A stretch of 64,000 nucleotides of DNA, from positions 3,534,001 to 3,598,000 of the forward strand of contig NZ_CP026952.1 of NCBI RefSeq assembly GCF_003065605.1, in the 5' to 3' direction. The DNA comes from Aeromicrobium chenweiae (GTDB lineage Bacteria > Actinomycetota > Actinomycetes > Propionibacteriales > Nocardioidaceae). How positions within the stretch are numbered: the first letter of the stretch is position 1; every line of letters begins with the position of its first letter. The translations under genes were made by a program, and so were the position numbers. The notes below the pieces were generated by a model, which saw only the letters and a list, made by a program, of their open reading frames with translations, was not told the origin of the DNA and made no database searches. Positions 9,428-17,821 of this stretch are shown piece by piece.

Positions 9428-10345
9428 TCAGACCGCCTGGTGCTGGTCGGCGACCGCCCGCGCCTCGTCGCGCAGCGCCTGGACCACGAGGCGGACCGAG
9501 GGACGCTCGAAGCGGTCCGGCCGCAGAAGGGCCGCGATCTCCCGCTTGGCCCGGATGCCCACCAGCGGACGGGTGACCAGACCGTTCCCGTGCTCTCGGG
9601 TCGTGAACCTCGGCAGGATCGCGATGCCGTGGCCGGCTGCGACCAGCGCCTCGACGATGCTGTTGTCGGAGATGCGCTGCGCGATGCGGACCGGCTCACC
9701 GGTCGCGGCGACGACCTGGCTGAGCACCCGGTCGAACGGGTAGTCGTGCGGCGCCCCGATCCAGGTCTCGCTGACGACGTCCTTCGGGGACAGACTCGCC
9801 TTGCGCGCCAGGGGATGCCCCTCGGGCAGGGCCACGTCCAGCGGCTCGCTCATGAGCGGGACGACCTGCAGGCCCCGGTCGTGCCAGGCCGCCGCGGTCG
9901 TCGGGGAGTCGGCGATGACGACGTCGTAGTCGGGGGTCAGGTCGGCGTAGTCGACGGTGACCCCGTCCTCGTCGGAGCAGACCAGCTCGACCTCCGGGAC
10001 GTCCGCCATGCGGGTCAGCATGCCGGGCAGCAGCATCTCACCACCCGTCGGGAACGTGGCGACGCTGACGATGCCCGCGGGCCGCTGCATGTACTCGAGC
10101 CAGCGGCCCTCGGCCCGTTCGATCGCGACCGCGATCTCGGTCGCGGTCTGGGCCAGCGCCCGCCCGGCCGCGGTGAGCGCGACACCTCGTCCGGCGGGCT
10201 CGACCAGCGTGTATCCGGCCTCCCGTTCCAGGACCTTGAGCTGCTGGGAGACCGCCGACGGTGTGACCTTCATCGCGTCCGCGACGGCGCCGACGGTGCC
10301 CCGCTCCGCGAGTTCCCGCAGCAGAGAGAGCCGATACACATCCAT
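9428..10345 (-). CDS. LysR-family transcriptional regulator
   Basis: A 305-residue regulator: N-terminal winged HTH (residues 1-60, with VTPSAVSQQLKVLEREAG) and a periplasmic-binding-protein-like effector domain (about 90-295). The recognition-helix area PSAVSQQLKVLE is typical. TAGGCT (10357-10352) lies six bases before ATG10345, suggesting a leaderless, autoregulated transcript. It is divergent from a 44-residue membrane peptide, the usual arrangement for LysR regulator and target. Confidence 0.9.
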   Translation of the reverse strand: MDVYRLSLLRELAERGTVGAVADAMKVTPSAVSQQLKVLEREAGYTLVEPAGRGVALTAAGRALAQTATEIAVAIERAEGRWLEYMQRPAGIVSVATFPTGGEMLLPGMLTRMADVPEVELVCSDEDGVTVDYADLTPDYDVVIADSPTTAAAWHDRGLQVVPLMSEPLDVALPEGHPLARKASLSPKDVVSETWIGAPHDYPFDRVLSQVVAATGEPVRIAQRISDNSIVEALVAAGHGIAILPRFTTREHGNGLVTRPLVGIRAKREIAALLRPDRFERPSVRLVVQALRDEARAVADQHQAV

Positions 10346-10461
10346 GTAGCAAGCCTACACGTTGCATGTAGTTCTGTTCGCTTGATCTTGACGATTCAGG
10401 GCGTCACACTCAAAGAAGAGCCACACCGGTTCACCCCCCTCACGCCTTCAAGGAGGCCACC
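10346..10461. promoter_or_regulatory. LysR/small-protein divergent intergenic region
   Basis: The region holds the lysR -10 (TAGGCT, minus strand) and two copies of GCATGTAG/CCATGTAG-like sequence around it (10343-10349 and 10363-10371), possible half sites for the regulator. A TTGACG at 10388-10393 could be a -35 for the plus-strand peptide, but no good -10 follows. AGGAGG at 10451-10456 is the peptide's strong ribosome binding site. Confidence 0.4.
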
Positions 10462-10596
10462 ATGCTCGTCATCGGAATCCTCGTCGGTGCCGTCTCCGTC
10501 ATCGGCATCGCCAAGACCGTCCGCCTCGTCTCGACCGACGGCTACGGACAGGTGCCGGAGCGCACCTACCCGAACATGTTCGGCAGCGTTCGCTGA
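10462..10596 (+). CDS. 44-residue single-pass membrane peptide
   Basis: The product starts MLVIGILVGAVSVIGIAKTV and ends with a polar tail rich in Tyr, Pro and Arg (GQVPERTYPNMFGSVR). One hydrophobic helix (residues 2-17) would anchor it in the membrane. Support comes from a consensus AGGAGG five bases before the ATG and a perfect terminator 18 bases after the stop. It is divergent from the LysR gene and may be its target. I recognise no family. Confidence 0.75.
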   Translation: MLVIGILVGAVSVIGIAKTVRLVSTDGYGQVPERTYPNMFGSVR

Positions 10597-10613
10597 CACC
10601 AGCACGACACCCG

Positions 10614-10640
10614 GGCCCCCACGACGACGTCGTGGGGGCC
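10614..10640 (+). terminator. Intrinsic terminator, 12-bp perfect stem
   Basis: GGCCCCCACGAC-GAC-GTCGTGGGGGCC, followed by TTCT. It ends the transcript of the 44-residue peptide and insulates the next gene. Confidence 0.85.
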
Positions 10641-10681
10641 TTCTCGCATCCGGGGCCCGATCCCGGACTAGCGTCGGGGCC

Positions 10682-11269
10682 ATGACGACGACCGGGTTCG
10701 ACCTCGACATGACGCTGATCGACTCCCGACCGGGCATCCAGGCCGTCTACCAGCAGATCGTCGCCGAGTCGGGGTTCGTGATCGACACCGATCTCGTCAT
10801 CACCCGCCTCGGGCCGCCCCTGGAGTGGGAGATGGCCAACTGGATGCCCGAGGCGGACGTCCCCCACTGGGCGGACCGCTACCGCGAGCTCTACCCCGAG
10901 ATCGCGCTCGACCGGGTCGAGGCCCTGCCCGGCGCGCACGAGGCCCTCGCGGCCGCCCGCCGACGGGGACGCACCATCGTCATCACCGCCAAGCACGGCC
11001 CCAACGCCCGGCTGCACCTCGAACGGCTCGGCCTCGAGGTCGACGCGGTCTTCGGCCAGGCCTGGCGCGAGGGCAAGGGCGAGGTGCTGCGCGCCGAGGG
11101 CGCCACGACGTACGTCGGGGACCACGTGCACGACATGGAGGCCGCCGGCCTCGCGCACGCGCTGGGTGTCGGCGTCACCACGGGCCCGTGCAGCGGTGAC
11201 GAGCTGCTGGCCGCCGGGGCCGGACTCGTCCTGTCCTCGTTGGAGGAGCTCCCCCAGCGCCTCGTGTGA
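10682..11269 (+). CDS. HAD-family hydrolase (phosphatase)
   Basis: A 195-residue haloacid-dehalogenase-fold protein: motif [10 protein letters not shown] (nucleophile Asp7), motif II around VITAK, motif III Lys in EGKGEVLR, motif [12 protein letters not shown]. The cap is small and helical. It probably dephosphorylates a small metabolite (phosphoglycolate phosphatase-like). TAGCGT (10669-10674) ends seven bases before the ATG with no ribosome binding site, so the mRNA is probably leaderless. Confidence 0.85.
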   Translation: MTTTGFDLDMTLIDSRPGIQAVYQQIVAESGFVIDTDLVITRLGPPLEWEMANWMPEADVPHWADRYRELYPEIALDRVEALPGAHEALAAARRRGRTIVITAKHGPNARLHLERLGLEVDAVFGQAWREGKGEVLRAEGATTYVGDHVHDMEAAGLAHALGVGVTTGPCSGDELLAAGAGLVLSSLEELPQRLV

Positions 11270-11300
11270 CCGGGACGACAACGCGGTTTGCGGGTTTGAC

Positions 11301-11330
11301 TTGTCTTTCGTGCCTCGGCGGGCGGATACT
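11301..11330 (+). promoter_or_regulatory. Promoter of the FadE5-like gene
   Basis: TTGTCT (11301-11306), an 18-bp spacer, then GATACT (11325-11330). An AT-richer stretch with ACTTAAGT and repeated AAGTT follows, leaving a 5' UTR of about 58 bases. AAAGGA at 11381-11386 is the ribosome binding site for ATG11395. Confidence 0.5.
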
Positions 11331-11394
11331 TAAGTTACTTCCCAGTAGCAAGTTGCTGCGGTCCGCAGCGCATACCCCACAAAGGAATGCTGGC

Positions 11395-13257
11395 ATGAGC
11401 CATTACAAGAGCAACCTGCGCGACGTCGAGTTCAACCTCTTCGAGCTGTTCGACCGCGGCAGCGTCTACGGCACCGGCGTCTTCGAGGAGATCGACCAGG
11501 ACACCGCGTCGAGCATCCTCGGCGAGATCGAGCGCATCGCCTCGACCGCGCTGGCCGCGTCCTTCGACGACGCCGACCGCAACCCCCCGGTCTACGACCC
11601 CGAGGCCAAGACGGTCACCATGAACCCCGCGTTCGCCAAGTCCTACCAGGCCTGGATGGACGCCGAGTGGTGGCGCATCCAGATCCCCGAGGAGCTCGGC
11701 GGCCAGCGCGGCCCGGCCTCGCTGATCTGGTCGAGCGCGGAGTTCGTCCTCGGTGCCAACCCCGCCATCTGGATGTACGCGTGCGGCCCCGCGTTCGCCC
11801 GCATCGTGTTCGAGAACGGCATTGAGCGGGACAAGAAGATCGCCCAGCACATGGTCGATCGGCGCTGGGGCGCCACGATGGTGCTGACCGAGCCCGACGC
11901 GGGCTCCGACGTCGGCGCCGGGCGCACCAAGGCGTTCCCGAACGAGGACGGCTCCTGGAACATCGAGGGCGTCAAGCGCTTCATCACCTCGGCCGAGCAC
12001 GACCTGGCCGAGAACATCATGCACCTGGTCCTCGCCCGCCCCCAGGGCGTCGAGGGCGTCGGCGGTCCCGGCACCAAGGGCCTGAGCCTCTTCCTGGTCC
12101 CCAAGTTCCACTTCGACCACGAGACCGGCGAGCTGACCGGTGAGCGCAACGGCGCCTACGTCACGAACGTCGAGAAGAAGATGGGCATCAAGGTGTCCAC
12201 GACGTGCGAGGTCACCTTCGGTGACGGCGCGCCGGCCCAGGGCTGGCTGCTCGGCGAGGTGCACGACGGCATCAACCAGATGTTCCGCGTCATCGAGAAC
12301 GCCCGCATGTTCGTGGGCGCTAAGGCCATCGCGACCCTGTCGACCGGCTACCTCAACGCGCTCGACTACGCCAAGGAGCGTGTCCAGGGCGCCGACCTCA
12401 CGCGCGCGTCCGACAAGACCGCCCCGCGCGTCACGATCACGCACCACCCCGACGTCCGCCGCTCGCTGCTCACGCAGAAGGCGTTCGCCGAGGGCCTGCG
12501 CTCGCTGATGATCTACGCCGCGACGTTCCAGGACGAGGTCATGCAGAAGACCGCCGACGGCGAGGACGCCTCGCTCGCGGAGGCCATCAACGACCTGCTC
12601 CTGCCGCTCGTCAAGGGCTATGGCTCGGAGCGCTCGTGGACCCTGCTCGGCACCGAGTCGCTGCAGACGTTCGGCGGATCGGGCTTCCTGCAGGACTACC
12701 CGCTCGAGCAGTACGTCCGCGACGCCAAGATCGACACCCTCTACGAGGGCACCACGGCGATCCAGGGCCAGGACCTGTTCTTCCGCAAGATCGTGCGGAA
12801 CAAGGGCCAGGCGCTCGGTCACCTGTCGGCCGAGATCGAGGCGTTCGTCAAGAGCGAGGCCGGCAACGGTCGCCTCAAGGCCGAGCGCGAGCTGCTCGCG
12901 AAGGGTCTCGAGGACGCCCAGGCCATCATCGGCGCGGTCTTCACCGATCTGATGTCGGCCAACCCGGCCGACGAGAAGGGCGACATCGCCAACATCTACA
13001 AGGTCGGGCTCAACACGACCCGCCTGGTCTACGTCCTCGGCGACCTCGTCGTGGCATGGCTGCTGCTGCGCGGCGCCGAGGTGTCCCTCGCCAAGCTCGG
13101 CGGCGACGTGTCGGCGTCCGACAAGGCGTTCTACGAGGGCAAGGTCGCAGCCGCGTCGTTCTTCGCGCGCAACGTCCTGCCGCTCCTGGCCGGTGAGCGG
13201 GCGATCGCCGAGAACATCGACAGCTCGATCATGGACCTGGACGAGGCAGCGTTCTGA
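11395..13257 (+). CDS. Acyl-CoA dehydrogenase, FadE5-like long form
   Basis: A 620-residue dehydrogenase with the usual FAD-binding fold plus a C-terminal extension, the size of mycobacterial FadE5 rather than the 380-400-residue short form. Visible features: [14 protein letters not shown] (FAD/substrate loop), [13 protein letters not shown], and [16 protein letters not shown], which supplies the catalytic Glu. It oxidises acyl-CoA esters in the first step of beta-oxidation. ATG11395 is chosen because of AAAGGA eight bases upstream; the reading frame extends further but without a start signal. A strong terminator follows directly, so it is monocistronic. Confidence 0.93.
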   Translation: MSHYKSNLRDVEFNLFELFDRGSVYGTGVFEEIDQDTASSILGEIERIASTALAASFDDADRNPPVYDPEAKTVTMNPAFAKSYQAWMDAEWWRIQIPEELGGQRGPASLIWSSAEFVLGANPAIWMYACGPAFARIVFENGIERDKKIAQHMVDRRWGATMVLTEPDAGSDVGAGRTKAFPNEDGSWNIEGVKRFITSAEHDLAENIMHLVLARPQGVEGVGGPGTKGLSLFLVPKFHFDHETGELTGERNGAYVTNVEKKMGIKVSTTCEVTFGDGAPAQGWLLGEVHDGINQMFRVIENARMFVGAKAIATLSTGYLNALDYAKERVQGADLTRASDKTAPRVTITHHPDVRRSLLTQKAFAEGLRSLMIYAATFQDEVMQKTADGEDASLAEAINDLLLPLVKGYGSERSWTLLGTESLQTFGGSGFLQDYPLEQYVRDAKIDTLYEGTTAIQGQDLFFRKIVRNKGQALGHLSAEIEAFVKSEAGNGRLKAERELLAKGLEDAQAIIGAVFTDLMSANPADEKGDIANIYKVGLNTTRLVYVLGDLVVAWLLLRGAEVSLAKLGGDVSASDKAFYEGKVAAASFFARNVLPLLAGERAIAENIDSSIMDLDEAAF

Positions 13258-13266
13258 TCTGACCGA

Positions 13267-13302
13267 CGAAGCCCCGCACACCCGACGGTGTGCGGGGCTT
13301 CG
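13267..13302 (+). terminator. Intrinsic terminator, 16-bp perfect stem
   Basis: The arms 13267-13282 and 13287-13302 are perfectly complementary around a CGAC loop (stem core GCCCCGCACACC). It lies ten bases past the FadE5-like stop codon. Confidence 0.9.
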
Positions 13303-13378
13303 TCGTCCCATCCGTGCGTCCCCGCGACGCGTCGGGTCGCGAAGATCGGGTACGGGGCTCCTCGACGAGAGGACGACC

Positions 13379-13492
13379 ATGACCGAACCCCTGCAGGAGC
13401 CGCAGCCCGAGCCCGACACCGAGGCCAAGCCCGGCGTCAACGACCCGGTGCCCGAGGGCACCGGCTCCGACGAGCCGATCACGCCGCTCTAG
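13379..13492 (+). CDS. 37-residue acidic, proline-rich small protein
   Basis: The product starts MTEPLQEPQPEPDTEAKPG and ends in SDEPITPL. It is highly acidic, lacks hydrophobic residues and is predicted disordered. GAGAGGA lies five bases before the ATG. It sits alone after the FadE5 terminator. No function can be given; the composition and ribosome binding site are the only support. Confidence 0.55.
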   Translation: MTEPLQEPQPEPDTEAKPGVNDPVPEGTGSDEPITPL

Positions 13493-13556
13493 GAGGCGTG
13501 GGGCGCCCCGCACCTCATGACGCCGAGCAGGCGTCGGGGTGTGGGAAAGTTGGCAG

Positions 13557-14099
13557 GTGAGACTGACCAACCCGCTGTGGTACCTCGCGGCCTTCCTCCT
13601 TGCCATCGGCAGCACGATGGCCGCGACCGCCTTTGCCGCCAGTGCGTTCGACGACATCCGCGGGGCGACCCTCACGCCGGTGAGCGAGCTCGTGGACGCC
13701 AAGGGCAAGACGCTCGCGGTGTTCAGCAACGACCCCGATCGCGGCGACATCGCGTGCCACGCCCGCGACCGGGCCAAGCAGCGGGTGGAGATCCCCGACA
13801 AGGACGTGGGCGTGACGGCCCAGTCCGCGGGCGAGACCTGGTACCTCATCGGCCTGCTCGAGGACGGCCGCGACGGCCTGCGTGTCGTCTGCCGGCCCGA
13901 GAGCAACCGCCCCGACACCGCGGGGTACGCCCACGCGGCAGTCAGCACGTACGCCGGCACGGTCAACAACGCCAAGGGCGTCGCGGTCCTCGGCGTCACG
14001 GCCGGCGGGGCGCTCGGGGCGTACGTCTTCTGGTGCCGCCGCTCGGCTCGCCGGAACCGTGCGCTCGTTGGCACTGCGACCGGAGGCTCGCCGCAGTAG
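13557..14099 (+). CDS. Membrane protein of unknown function, two TM helices
   Basis: About 180 residues from GTG13557: an N-terminal helix (LWYLAAFLLAIGSTMAATAFA), an extracytoplasmic domain of about 110 residues with two cysteines (IACHARD and VVCRPES), and a C-terminal helix (GVAVLGVTAGGALGAYVFW) with a basic tail. GTG13557 is preferred to the upstream ATG13539 because the signal-anchor then starts directly. The stop TAG forms part of the -10 of the next gene. Confidence 0.7.
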   Translation: MRLTNPLWYLAAFLLAIGSTMAATAFAASAFDDIRGATLTPVSELVDAKGKTLAVFSNDPDRGDIACHARDRAKQRVEIPDKDVGVTAQSAGETWYLIGLLEDGRDGLRVVCRPESNRPDTAGYAHAAVSTYAGTVNNAKGVAVLGVTAGGALGAYVFWCRRSARRNRALVGTATGGSPQ

Positions 14100-14109
14100 C
14101 CTGACCGGC

Positions 14110-15042
14110 GTGACCTGGCGCACCGACGACATCCCTGACCTGTCCGGACGGCGTGCCGTCATCACCGGGGTGACCGGGGGGCTCGGCCTGCACACCGCCC
14201 TCGGGCTCGCCCGCAAGGGCGCAGACCTCGTCGTGACCGCCCGCGACGAGACCAAGGCGAGCACCGCCGTCGACCGCATCCGGCGCGACGTGCCGGGGGC
14301 GTCGGTCGACGTGGTCTCCTTGGACCTGGCCGACCTCGACGACGCGAAGCGCGCCTCCGCCGAGGTCGCGCGGACGTACGACCGGATCGACATCCTCGTC
14401 AACAACGCCGGCATCATGATCCCGCCGAGGAGCCGGACGAAGGACGGCTTCGAGCTGCAGATCGGCACCAACCACCTGGGCCACTTCGCCTGGACCGCGG
14501 GGCTCTGGCCGGTCCTCGACGCGAGCGACGCGCGGGTCGTGACGGTCTCGTCGGCGGCGCACATGTCGGTGGGCGGCATCGACCTGACGTCGTTGACACC
14601 GCAGGGCAGCTCGCGACGCTACCGGCGCTGGCAGTCGTACGCGGAGTCCAAGCTGGCGAACCTGCTGTTCGCGCTCGAGCTCGACCGCCGCGCCAAGGCG
14701 ACCGGCAGCCGGGTCGTGAGCGTCGCGGCTCACCCCGGGTACGCCTCGACGAACCTCACGAAGACCGGACCGTCAGTCAGGGGTCTGTCGCTGCCCGGCA
14801 TCGGCATCCACCAGGTCAGCAAGATCCTCGGTCAGCCGGCGTCCCACGGCGCGTGGCCGCTGCTGATGGCCGCGACCGATCCCAGCCTCACCGGCGGCGA
14901 GTACGTCGGCCCCGGGAGCCTCGGCGGCGCGCGCGGCCGGCCCCGGCTCGTGGCCACGTCCCGCACCGCTCGCGACGAGGATCTCGCGGACGCCGTGTGG
15001 AGCGCGTCCGAGGCAGCCACGGGGGTGGAGTTCCGGGTCTGA
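14110..15042 (+). CDS. Short-chain dehydrogenase/reductase
   Basis: A 310-residue classical SDR of the retinol-dehydrogenase-like group: TGVTGGLGLHTA cofactor loop, NNAG (VNNAGIMIPP), SSAAHM catalytic Ser, and YAESKLANLLFALEL with the Tyr-Lys pair. It reduces or oxidises a carbonyl with NADP(H); the substrate is unknown. TAGCCT (14097-14102) lies seven bases before GTG14110, suggesting a leaderless mRNA whose -10 overlaps the previous stop codon. It converges on the MFS gene, seven bases away. Confidence 0.88.
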   Translation: MTWRTDDIPDLSGRRAVITGVTGGLGLHTALGLARKGADLVVTARDETKASTAVDRIRRDVPGASVDVVSLDLADLDDAKRASAEVARTYDRIDILVNNAGIMIPPRSRTKDGFELQIGTNHLGHFAWTAGLWPVLDASDARVVTVSSAAHMSVGGIDLTSLTPQGSSRRYRRWQSYAESKLANLLFALELDRRAKATGSRVVSVAAHPGYASTNLTKTGPSVRGLSLPGIGIHQVSKILGQPASHGAWPLLMAATDPSLTGGEYVGPGSLGGARGRPRLVATSRTARDEDLADAVWSASEAATGVEFRV

Positions 15043-15049
15043 GGGACGC

Positions 15050-16345
15050 TCAGAGCGGGGTGCGTCCGTACGCCTCGGGGTCCTCGGCCATCACCTTGGC
15101 GCGGGTGCGCACCCGGTACCGCCAGATCTGGGTGATGCCAAGCGCCCACAGGACGTACTGGGACGACATCGCCCAGCGGAACGCCTCCGGCGTGTAGGCG
15201 CTGCCGCCTCCCGGGGTGCGCCAGTCGAGGATCAGGCCGATCGCGATGACCAGCACGAGGCTGGCGACGAAGCCGCCCTGGTTGATGATGCCGGTGGCGC
15301 TGGACAGGCGCTCGACCGGGTTGGACGTGCGTCCGACGTCGAAGCCGACCATCGACGCGGGGCCGCCCACGCCGGTGACCAGGACCAGCACGACGAGCAG
15401 CCAGGCGGGGGCCGTCCCGGGCCAGCACAGCACGACGGTCCACACCAGGACGATCGAGCCGATGATGGACAGCACGAACGTCGAGCGGTGCCACGGGTGG
15501 CGCCCGATCGCCCAGCCGAGGACCGGGCCCGCGGCCATGACCGCCACGACCATGAGCGTGAGGAGTGCGCCGGCGAACGCCTTCGAGGTGTGCTCCCCGC
15601 GCACGAAGAACGGGTAGCCCCACAGCAGCCCGAGCGTCGTCGCGCTGAACTGGGTCGAGAAGTGGATCCAGAAGCCGAGCCGGGTGCCGGGCTGGGCCCA
15701 GGACGCACCGAGACTGCGACGGATCTGGGTCAGCGACAGCGCGGGACCCGACCTCGAACGGGCGTCCGGCGCGTCGCGCACGACGAGGGCGAGCGCGATC
15801 GAGAGGAACACGCCGAGTGACGCGGCCAGGAGGTACGACCGGGTCCAGCCGAGGTGGCTGAGCGCGGCGGTCATGGGCACCGCCGCGATGATCGCGCCGA
15901 GCTGTCCGACCATGCCGGTGAGCTGGCTGATGAGCGGGATGCGGCGCGGTGCGAACCAGGTGTTGACCAGCCGCAGCACGCAGATGAACGTCATGGCGTC
16001 CCCGACACCGACGAAAACGCGCGCGACCAACGCAAGGGGGTACGTGTCGGCGAACGCGAACCCGGCCTGCGCGAGGGTGAGGGTGATCGCGCCGGTCAGC
16101 AGCACCCGCCGCGGGCCATACCGGTCGACCAGCAGCCCGACCGGGATCTGCATGCCGGCGTAGACCAGCAGCTGCAGCATCGTGAACGTCGCGAGCTGCG
16201 AGGCCCTGATGTCGAAACGCTCGGCGGCCGCGAGGCCCGCGACAGCGAGTGACGAGCGGTGGAACACCGCGAGCAGGTACACCAGGAGGGCGACGACCCA
16301 GATCGCGTACGCGCCGGGGTGGCGCGTCTGGGTCACTTGGCTCAC
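15050..16345 (-). CDS. MFS transporter
   Basis: A 431-residue major facilitator with twelve predicted helices. The cytoplasmic loop 2-3 motif is recognisable as GLLVDRYGPRRVLLTGA (residues 73-89). The substrate is not evident. The start is GTG16345 with a near-consensus -10 TAAACT six bases before it, i.e. leaderless. It is separated from the dehydrogenase operon by a long palindrome. Confidence 0.87.
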   Translation of the reverse strand: MSQVTQTRHPGAYAIWVVALLVYLLAVFHRSSLAVAGLAAAERFDIRASQLATFTMLQLLVYAGMQIPVGLLVDRYGPRRVLLTGAITLTLAQAGFAFADTYPLALVARVFVGVGDAMTFICVLRLVNTWFAPRRIPLISQLTGMVGQLGAIIAAVPMTAALSHLGWTRSYLLAASLGVFLSIALALVVRDAPDARSRSGPALSLTQIRRSLGASWAQPGTRLGFWIHFSTQFSATTLGLLWGYPFFVRGEHTSKAFAGALLTLMVVAVMAAGPVLGWAIGRHPWHRSTFVLSIIGSIVLVWTVVLCWPGTAPAWLLVVLVLVTGVGGPASMVGFDVGRTSNPVERLSSATGIINQGGFVASLVLVIAIGLILDWRTPGGGSAYTPEAFRWAMSSQYVLWALGITQIWRYRVRTRAKVMAEDPEAYGRTPL

Positions 16346-16368
16346 TGGTCGAGTTTAGTCCCTCTCCT

Positions 16369-16440
16369 CAGCCCAGATCTGCGGAGTCCTGCACGTTTCC
16401 GCGCAGCGGATCTCGTGCAGAAGTCCGCAGATCTGGGCTG
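16369..16440. repeat. 72-bp intergenic palindrome
   Basis: The outer arms 16369-16385 and 16424-16440 (core CAGCCCAGATCTGCGGA) are perfectly complementary over 17 bp. The inner arms share a further seven-base match (CTGCACG/CGTGCAG). It can form a long hairpin with a central 18-base loop. It lies between the 3' end of the E2 gene and the MFS start, so it may end the dehydrogenase operon, or it may be a member of a dispersed extragenic palindrome family. Confidence 0.85.
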
Positions 16441-16469
16441 GGGTCAGTGGGTCTGGGGTCAGTGGGTCA
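16441..16469 (-). repeat. 15-bp tandem duplication at the E2 stop codon
   Basis: GGGGTCAGTGGGTCT (16441-16455) is followed by GGGGTCAGTGGGTC at 16456-16469, differing only at the final base. The second copy carries the E2 stop codon and last codons (ALTH), so the 3' end of the gene has been duplicated just beyond its stop. Confidence 0.85.
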
Positions 16470-17808
16470 GCGCCATCGCCGGGTCGCGGAGGATCGCGGC
16501 GACGTCGGCCAGGAAGCGCGACCCCTGCTCGCCGTCGACGACCCGGTGGTCGAAGCTCAACGCGAGCGTCGTCACCCACCGCGGGACGATCTGGTCGTTC
16601 TCGTCGACCCACGGCCTTCGCTCGATCGCGCCGAGCGCCAGGATGCCGGACTCCCCCGGGTTGAGGATCGGGGTGCCCGCGTCCACACCGAAGACGCCGA
16701 TGTTGGTCAGCGAGAACGTCCCGCCGGTCATCTGCGCCGGCTGGGTCCGCCCAGCCCGGGCCGTGGCGGTGAGCTCGCCGAGCGCCCGCGCGAGCTCGAC
16801 CAGTGACATCCGGTCGGCACCGACGATGTTGGGCACGACGAGACCCCGCGCGGTCGCGGCGGCGACGCCGAGGTTGACCGACTTCTTGATGACGATCTCC
16901 TGGGCGTCCTCGTCCCACCGGGCGTTGAGCTGCGGGGTGGTGCGCAGCGCCAGGCACACGGCCTTGGCCGCGATCAGCGTCGGGGACACCTTCAGCCCCT
17001 CGAACGCGCGGCTCGCGCGCAGCGTCGCGACCAGGTCCATCGTGCGGGAGACGTCGACCGTCACCCACTCGGTGACGTGCGGCGCGGTGAACGCCGAGCG
17101 CACCATCGCCTCGGCGGTCCACTTGCGCACTCCCTTGATCGGGATCCGCTCCTCCTCGTCGGACGTCATCACCGGCGGAGCCTCGACGGCTCGCTCGGGA
17201 TGACGTACGGCGGCGGACCCGACGAACGCGTGGACGTCGGCGCGGGTGATGACGCCGTCGGCGGTGCGGATGTCCGCGAGGTCGACACCGAGGTCCTTCG
17301 CGAGCTTGCGGACCGGCGGCTTGGCCATCGGCCGCGGCGGCCGGCCCAGGGGGCGCTCCTGCGGCGGCGGGGACTTCTGGACGATCTTCTCGGTGTCCAC
17401 CGAGGCGACGCGCGACGGCGCGGCTGCCCGAGGCACCCGGCGGCGACGCACCGGGACGTCGGTCCGGGGGCCGTAGCCCACCAGCATCGCCTGACGCTCC
17501 GGCGCCGCCTCGACCGGGTCGGACACGGGGTCGACCTCGGGGACGGACTCGTCGGGCTCGGGAGCCGGGGCCTCGCCCCCACCGATCGCGATGATCGGCG
17601 TCCCGACGTGGACGGTGTCGCCCTCGGCGACCAGCAGCGTGCGGACCTCGCCCGCGTACGGGCTGGGCAGCTCGACGATCGACTTGGCGGTCTCGATCTC
17701 CACGAGGACGTCGTTGATCGCGACCGTGTCGCCGACCGCCACGCACCAGCGCACGATCTCGGCCTCGGTCAGTCCCTCGCCGACGTCCGGCAGCTTGAAC
17801 TCGTTCAT
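16459..17808 (-). CDS. bkdC: Branched-chain keto-acid dehydrogenase E2 (dihydrolipoyl acyltransferase)
   Basis: A 449-residue E2: one lipoyl domain (residues 1-80, lipoyl Lys in EIETAKS), a proline/arginine-rich linker, a peripheral-subunit-binding domain (about 165-205), and a catalytic domain ending in LSFDHRVVDGEQG with the active-site His and Asp. It transfers acyl groups from lipoate to CoA. Single lipoyl domain, size and context with split E1 subunits fit a branched-chain (BkdC/PdhC-type) rather than actinobacterial pyruvate complex, where E1 is one chain. Thirteen bases follow E1beta. No E3 is present locally. Confidence 0.9.
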   Translation of the reverse strand: MNEFKLPDVGEGLTEAEIVRWCVAVGDTVAINDVLVEIETAKSIVELPSPYAGEVRTLLVAEGDTVHVGTPIIAIGGGEAPAPEPDESVPEVDPVSDPVEAAPERQAMLVGYGPRTDVPVRRRRVPRAAAPSRVASVDTEKIVQKSPPPQERPLGRPPRPMAKPPVRKLAKDLGVDLADIRTADGVITRADVHAFVGSAAVRHPERAVEAPPVMTSDEEERIPIKGVRKWTAEAMVRSAFTAPHVTEWVTVDVSRTMDLVATLRASRAFEGLKVSPTLIAAKAVCLALRTTPQLNARWDEDAQEIVIKKSVNLGVAAATARGLVVPNIVGADRMSLVELARALGELTATARAGRTQPAQMTGGTFSLTNIGVFGVDAGTPILNPGESGILALGAIERRPWVDENDQIVPRWVTTLALSFDHRVVDGEQGSRFLADVAAILRDPAMALTH

Positions 17809-17821
17809 GCCTGTCTCCCTC

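Noticed and set aside
8378..11269. Plus-strand 963-codon open frame ending as the HAD protein
   Set aside because: It runs antisense through three genes. Only the last 195 codons, from ATG10682 with its own -10, look like a protein.
11266..11394. N-terminal extension of the FadE5-like protein to 663 residues
   Set aside because: The extension overlaps the promoter elements and the HAD stop. ATG11395 has a ribosome binding site and the N-terminus expected for the family.
16355..17746. 463-codon alternative frame over the E2 gene
   Set aside because: It is a frame-shifted shadow. The lipoyl, binding and catalytic motifs are in the 16459-17808 frame.
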